Shown here piece after piece: positions 6,102 to 6,257 of a stretch of DNA of 6,257 bases (position 1 is the stretch's first letter; every line of letters begins with the position of its first letter). The stretch covers positions 1 through 6,257 of the forward strand of contig JAQBWJ010000150.1 in assembly GCA_027625215.1 (NCBI GenBank), read 5' to 3'. The notes under the pieces are model-generated. The model saw only the letters and a list, made by a program, of their open reading frames with translations, was not told where the DNA came from and made no database searches. The translations under genes and the position numbers were made by a program. This DNA is from Candidatus Poribacteria bacterium. Lineage in GTDB: Bacteria; Poribacteria; WGA-4E; GCA-2687025.

Positions 6102-6257
6102 ACGATCCCGAAATCACCAAACCCCCCTCCCGTTTCGCCGACTTCACCGAACTGACGAAGCCGCGCATTGCGATGCTCGTGTCGGTCACGACGCTGGTTG
6201 GGTTTCTTGCCGGGCGGTTGGGTCCGATGGACTGGTGGCGGCTGGCGCATCTGTTCA
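6098..6257 (+). CDS. ctaB: Haem O synthase (protohaem IX farnesyltransferase), 5' part only
   Basis: Only the first 53 codons lie in the window; the frame is open to the right edge. The product would be a UbiA-family membrane prenyltransferase that adds a farnesyl group to haem b, giving haem O for CtaA. The visible part has a short polar N-terminus, then FTELTKPRI at residues 16-24, the hallmark entry to the first membrane helix of CtaB/CyoE proteins. A hydrophobic stretch follows (about 25-38, MLVSVTTLVGFLAG), and then a loop with MDWW. The catalytic Asp-rich motifs lie beyond the edge and cannot be checked. The ATG overlaps the ctaA stop as ATGA and has a purine-rich ribosome binding site upstream. 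The position directly after ctaA is the usual gene order for the haem A pathway and strengthens the call. The same gene is often named cyoE. Confidence 0.88.
   Translation, partial: MNDPEITKPPSRFADFTELTKPRIAMLVSVTTLVGFLAGRLGPMDWWRLAHLF

Overview
The window carries six protein-coding genes, and almost every base is coding. Together they make haem and process it for cytochromes. On the minus strand, in transcription order, lie hemC (hydroxymethylbilane synthase), a fused cobA-hemD gene (uroporphyrinogen-III methyltransferase plus uroporphyrinogen-III synthase), ccmE (haem chaperone) and ccmF (haem lyase component, cut by the left edge). On the plus strand, diverging from hemC, lie ctaA (haem A synthase) and the first 53 codons of ctaB/cyoE (haem O synthase, cut by the right edge). 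The genes leave each other little space. hemC/cobA-hemD, ccmE/ccmF and ctaA/ctaB overlap by 4 bases each (GTGA or ATGA), and cobA-hemD and ccmE are 15 bases apart.

The two arms form a coherent haem module. HemC and HemD build the tetrapyrrole ring as uroporphyrinogen III. The CobA domain can divert it to precorrin-2 for sirohaem or cobalamin. CcmE and CcmF deliver haem b to apocytochromes c on the outer face of the cytoplasmic membrane. CtaB and CtaA convert haem b to haem O and then haem A for a terminal oxidase. The 214 bases between the hemC and ctaA starts hold the likely promoters for both arms and no gene.

The organism is a GC-rich bacterium that respires oxygen (haem A synthesis) and makes cytochromes c with System I (Ccm) machinery. 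The fused CobA-HemD and the cysteine-poor CtaA fit many deep-branching phyla, and the window alone does not place the organism. No mobile element, tRNA, rRNA, CRISPR array or sign of horizontal transfer was seen.

The most notable point is that CcmE has Cys-x-x-x-Tyr where the textbook protein has its haem-binding histidine. This is the rarer CcmE variant found in archaea and some sulfate reducers. Here it sits beside a CcmF that keeps all four expected histidines, and in an apparently aerobic organism. I see no wholly new system.
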